Positions 60,940 to 64,000 of a DNA stretch of 64,000 nucleotides are shown piece after piece. Source of the stretch: Sphingomonas sp. GC_Shp_5 (lineage in GTDB: Bacteria > Pseudomonadota > Alphaproteobacteria > Sphingomonadales > Sphingomonadaceae). A program made the position numbers and the translations under genes. Numbering within the stretch: position 1 is the first letter of the stretch; every line of letters begins with the position of its first letter. The stretch covers positions 405,623 through 469,622 of the forward strand of contig NZ_JALNUP010000001.1 of NCBI RefSeq assembly GCF_026540855.1, read 5' to 3'. The notes under the pieces were generated by a model, which saw nothing but the letters and a program-made list of their open reading frames with translations, was not told the origin of the DNA and ran no database searches.

Positions 60940-63540
60940 CTACGCCCGCTCCCGCCGCGGCGGGCCGAGCAGCGCGGGCTCGAACACCAGGGCGCAGATC
61001 AACGTCCAGGCGAGCGAGATCATCAGGATCTTGCCCATGCTCGCGGTGCCCGGATGATGCGACAGCCACAGGCTGCCGAAGGCGGTACCGGTCGCCAGCG
61101 CGCTGAACAGCACCGCACGCGCGAGGCTCGACTGCAGCAGCCCGGTGGCACCGCCACGCCACGCCATGACGAAATAGATGTGGAAGGCGACGCCGACGCC
61201 GAACAGCAGCGGAAAGGCGATGATGTTGGCGAAGTTGATCGGCTGGCCGATCACCACGCAGGTGCCGAGCGTCAGGAAGATCGACAGCACCACCGGCGCC
61301 AGCGTGAACGCCACCTCGCGCGCGTCGCGCAGCACCAGGAACAGCAGCAGGCTGACCAGCACCAGCGCGATCGCGCCGGCCTGGACGAACGCCCCGGCGA
61401 TGGTGAACGCCGCCGCCTGGGTCGCGACCGGCAGTCCGGTGGCCTGCGGCGCGATCCGGGTGACGGCGGTGCGGAACCGCTCCATCACGCGATTGTCGTT
61501 GGCGTCGCCCGACGGGAAGACCGACAAGCGATACTGGCCCGCCGGCGTGCGCCAGTCGCGAACCAGTCCGGCGGGGAGCGTCGCCGCCGTGACGCCCTGC
61601 GCCTGAAGCGCAGCGCGAGCGCCATCGAGCATCACGGCAAGCGGCTGCGACAGCATCGCGTCGACTCGATCGCGCGCCACCGCCGGCGCTGCAGCCAGCC
61701 GCTCGAAGCTGGCCGCGAGCGACCGCGCGTCGCCGCCGTCCGCGCCGTCCGCGACGGCGCGCAGCTTGGCGGCGACGCTGCGCAGTCCGGCCACCCGCTC
61801 GGGGTCGGTCGCGGCTGGCGCAACGTCGAACGGGTTGAGCGTCAGATCGAGCAGCACGCTCGCATCCTGAATCGTCGCCAGCTTGGCGGGCTGATCGGCG
61901 GGCACGAAGCTGTCGACCGAGATCACCTGCTTGACCTCGGGCAGGTGCGACAGCCGGCCCACGAGGCTTACCGCCTGGGTATGATCGGCGGCGAGGATGT
62001 CGATCGTGTTGGGGGTGCGCGAGGGATCGCGGGTGAGATCGGCGAGGGTGCTCATCGCCGGGCCGTGCGGATCGCGCAGGTGGAGCGGGTTGAAGTCGAA
62101 CGTCACCCACGGCAGCAGCGCAATGCTCACCGCCATCGAGATGCCGAACGCCCACAGCACGCTGCGCCGCCTGGTCTCAAGGAATCGGTCGACCGGCGCG
62201 AGCTGCGCGAAACCGACCTCGCGGGCCGGCGCGCCCGGGCGCAGCAGCATGATCAACGCGGGCAGCAGCGTGACGCTGAACGCCAGCGCGATGACCATGC
62301 CCAGGCCGGCGATCACGCCAAGCTCGGCGATGCCGACATAGGCAGTCGGCAGGAACGCGCCGAAGCCGAGGAACACCGCGCCCGCCGCAAGCAGCAGCGG
62401 TGCGCCGAGCGCAGCGGCGGCGCGGCGCAGCGCCGTGGCCGGATCGCCGCCGTCGGCGCGCTCGGCGTTGAAGCGCACGCAGATCTGGATGCCGAAATCG
62501 ACGCCGAGGCCGACGAACAATGGGATGAACGCGACCGAGATGAGATTGAGCCGGCCGACTGCGGCCATGCCGACCGCGGTGGTCACCACCAGCCCGACCA
62601 CGATCGTGCCCATGATCGCGGCGATCAGCCGCACCGAGCGGGTCGCGAACCACAAGGTGACGAGCATGGCCGCGACCATCACCAGCCCGACGAAGCCGAT
62701 ATTCTCCTGGAGCGTGGCGAACTCCTCGTCGGCGAGCGGCACCTCGCCGGTGAGACGGACGCGGACGCCATGGCCGCCATCGAGCTGCAACGCCGCGGCG
62801 GCGTCGCTCACCGCGCGGGCGGCGTCCTTGCCGGGGGTCAGCGAGCCATAATCGAGGATCGGGCGGACCAGGATCAACCGCCGCTTGGGCGCGGACAGCG
62901 CACCGCCGCCCTCGGCGAACAGCGCCTGCCACGAGAAGAAGGCCGGCTTGCCGGCGAGCGAACGATCGGTGGCGCCGGCCAGCGCGCGCATCGGGCGATC
63001 GATTTGCGCGAGCGTCGCCGACCCCGCGGCGACACCGTCGAGCAGCGTCGACAGCGACACGGTGACACCGCGCAGCGATGGATCGGCGGCGAGGGGCCCG
63101 AGCAACGGCTGCGCCTTGATCAGCGCCGCGGTGGCGCTGCGCACCTCGGCCGGCGAGCCGAACAGCAGGCCTTCGCTGGCGAAGAACGGGCCGCCGTCCG
63201 GGCGGCGGACGAGCTGGAAGTGGCCCGGATCGGCGGCGAGCTTCGTGGCCAGCGTCGCGGCGCCGTGTTCGGCGAGCTCGGAGGTCTCGCCGTCGACGAC
63301 GATCAGCATGACGTCGCTCAGCTGCGGGAAAGCCTGCTTCATCGCCCGCTCCTGCCGCCGCCAGTCGACATCGGGCGAGATCAGTGCGCCGGTGTCGGTG
63401 GTCATCGAGAAGTGGCTGGCGGTAAACAGCAGCGCCAGCACTGCGACCGCGAGGCCGAGCAGCGCGGTGAGCCAGGGCCGGCGGATGCTCGCCGAGACGA
63501 GCCGCGGGATCAGCCCGGCCAGGGCGGCGGACAGGTTCAT
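60940..63540 (-). CDS. hpnN: Hopanoid transporter HpnN (MMPL/RND superfamily)
   Basis: Inner-membrane transporter of 866 residues that in other bacteria moves hopanoids to the outer membrane. Two repeats of one helix, a large periplasmic loop and five or six helices are visible. Markers are RPWLTALLGLAVAVLALLFT, FIPLFVGLGVDFGIQICVRF (sterol-sensing/MMPL-like helix), ALGAPLLLAAGAVFLGFGAF, and FPLLFGVGVAFHIYFVMAWR in the second half. It converges on the MlaA-type gene with a 4-base gap and follows a DUF2141 gene by one base. Confidence 0.95.
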   Translation of the reverse strand: MNLSAALAGLIPRLVSASIRRPWLTALLGLAVAVLALLFTASHFSMTTDTGALISPDVDWRRQERAMKQAFPQLSDVMLIVVDGETSELAEHGAATLATKLAADPGHFQLVRRPDGGPFFASEGLLFGSPAEVRSATAALIKAQPLLGPLAADPSLRGVTVSLSTLLDGVAAGSATLAQIDRPMRALAGATDRSLAGKPAFFSWQALFAEGGGALSAPKRRLILVRPILDYGSLTPGKDAARAVSDAAAALQLDGGHGVRVRLTGEVPLADEEFATLQENIGFVGLVMVAAMLVTLWFATRSVRLIAAIMGTIVVGLVVTTAVGMAAVGRLNLISVAFIPLFVGLGVDFGIQICVRFNAERADGGDPATALRRAAAALGAPLLLAAGAVFLGFGAFLPTAYVGIAELGVIAGLGMVIALAFSVTLLPALIMLLRPGAPAREVGFAQLAPVDRFLETRRRSVLWAFGISMAVSIALLPWVTFDFNPLHLRDPHGPAMSTLADLTRDPSRTPNTIDILAADHTQAVSLVGRLSHLPEVKQVISVDSFVPADQPAKLATIQDASVLLDLTLNPFDVAPAATDPERVAGLRSVAAKLRAVADGADGGDARSLAASFERLAAAPAVARDRVDAMLSQPLAVMLDGARAALQAQGVTAATLPAGLVRDWRTPAGQYRLSVFPSGDANDNRVMERFRTAVTRIAPQATGLPVATQAAAFTIAGAFVQAGAIALVLVSLLLFLVLRDAREVAFTLAPVVLSIFLTLGTCVVIGQPINFANIIAFPLLFGVGVAFHIYFVMAWRGGATGLLQSSLARAVLFSALATGTAFGSLWLSHHPGTASMGKILMISLAWTLICALVFEPALLGPPRRERA

Positions 63541-63541
63541 G

Positions 63542-63970
63542 CTAGAGGAAATACTTCAGTTTCAGCTGGATGGTCTGGCCGTGGCCGTCGAACGTGAAGC
63601 GCGCCGCCTCCCATTTGGGCGGCGCCATCCGGATCGGCGCGTCGTTGGAGAAGCCGACGCCTTCCTTGGGCAGGCCGAAAATCGCGCGATCGACCTTGCG
63701 GTTGCTGTTCTCGTCGTGGAACGCCTGGACCGCATAGGTGCCCGCGGGCAGGCCGTGCAGGGTGACGACGGTCACGCCCTCATGTGCCGGCGCCACCGCC
63801 GTATAGGGGCAATCCTTGAGGAACGCCGCCTGCGGGCAGACGTCGACATGCACCTGCCCCTTGGTGTTGCGGACGTTGCTGACGCGTACCGACAGCGCGC
63901 CGTCGGGCGCCGCCGCGGTGCCGATGCCGAGCAGCGCCACTACGCCGAGCAGCGCCCGGGCGATCAGCAT
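63542..63970 (-). CDS. DUF2141-domain exported protein
   Basis: 142 residues with signal peptide (ARALLGVVALLGIGTAAA). The mature part is a beta-rich domain typical of DUF2141: LSVRVSNVRNTKGQVHVDVC, HGLPAGTYAVQAFHDENSN and KVDRAIFGLPKEGVGFSNDA. Two cysteines (VDVC and LKDC) may pair. Function is unknown; it is likely periplasmic. It sits one base upstream of hpnN on the same strand, so it is probably co-transcribed with it, which suggests an envelope role linked to hopanoid export. Confidence 0.9.
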   Translation of the reverse strand: MLIARALLGVVALLGIGTAAAPDGALSVRVSNVRNTKGQVHVDVCPQAAFLKDCPYTAVAPAHEGVTVVTLHGLPAGTYAVQAFHDENSNRKVDRAIFGLPKEGVGFSNDAPIRMAPPKWEAARFTFDGHGQTIQLKLKYFL

Positions 63971-64000
63971 GCCGAGGCTTCAGTGGCGGTGCTGTTATGC

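Noticed and set aside
61054..63597. An 847-residue + strand open frame opposite hpnN
   Set aside because: Extreme Arg/Gln/His/Asp content and no domain; antisense to a clear MMPL transporter.

Overview
The window is high-GC, tightly packed alphaproteobacterial DNA, most probably from a sphingomonad (Sphingomonas or a close relative). The hopanoid gene order hpnA-B-C-D-E-shc-hpnG with hpnH/ispH beside it is the arrangement known from Zymomonas and sphingomonads. A plant-type (class II) DAHP synthase, several RND, TonB and autotransporter envelope proteins, and dispersed ~82 bp palindromic elements beginning CGTCATCCCAGC fit the same group. The assignment rests on gene content and order only; no database search was run.

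Layout. 1-2.8 kb: a + strand operon with start/stop overlaps (coaBC, dut, a small secreted protein, a MoeB/ThiF-type adenylyltransferase). 2.8-7.3 kb: polysaccharide sugar-nucleotide genes (UDP-glucuronate 4-epimerase-like and galU on -, wecB-wecC on +). 7.3-15.3 kb: housekeeping genes (PPP phosphatase, membrane-anchored FKBP isomerase, rpsU, exported intradiol dioxygenase-like protein, cysS, M48 peptidase, aroG class II, tRNA-Glu). 15.4-23.6 kb: CPA2 antiporter, then a complete tripartite RND efflux operon with a divergent TetR gene and an inverted repeat between them. 23.6-27.3 kb: a ~1260-residue MHYT/multi-PAS hybrid kinase with REC and HPt domains. 28.9-31.3 kb: metNIQ. 31.3-34.7 kb: two LysR regulators and a zinc alcohol dehydrogenase.

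34.8-39.0 kb: a TPP riboswitch leads a compact operon of TonB-dependent receptor, APH-fold kinase and PnuC-family transporter. The riboswitch implies thiamine uptake and phosphorylation rather than nicotinamide riboside transport. 39.1-43.4 kb: a very large repetitive autotransporter with five CX7C cysteine pairs. Upstream of it, in AT-richer DNA, lies a 40 bp near-perfect palindrome. 43.6-49.0 kb: a small winged-helix-like protein and a probable sugar-use cluster (ROK regulator, GH3 glucosidase, Gfo/Idh oxidoreductase).

49.3-64 kb: the hopanoid region. HpnD, HpnC and HpnE make squalene from farnesyl diphosphate, Shc cyclises it, HpnH adds adenosine and HpnG removes adenine. HpnA and HpnB are sugar-modifying homologues. 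IspH supplies isoprenoid precursors. HpnM, an MlaA homologue and HpnN are envelope lipid-transport components. Two oddities stand out: an ~81 bp palindromic element lies in frame inside hpnG, and ispH has no ATG, GTG or TTG codon upstream of its conserved N-terminus.
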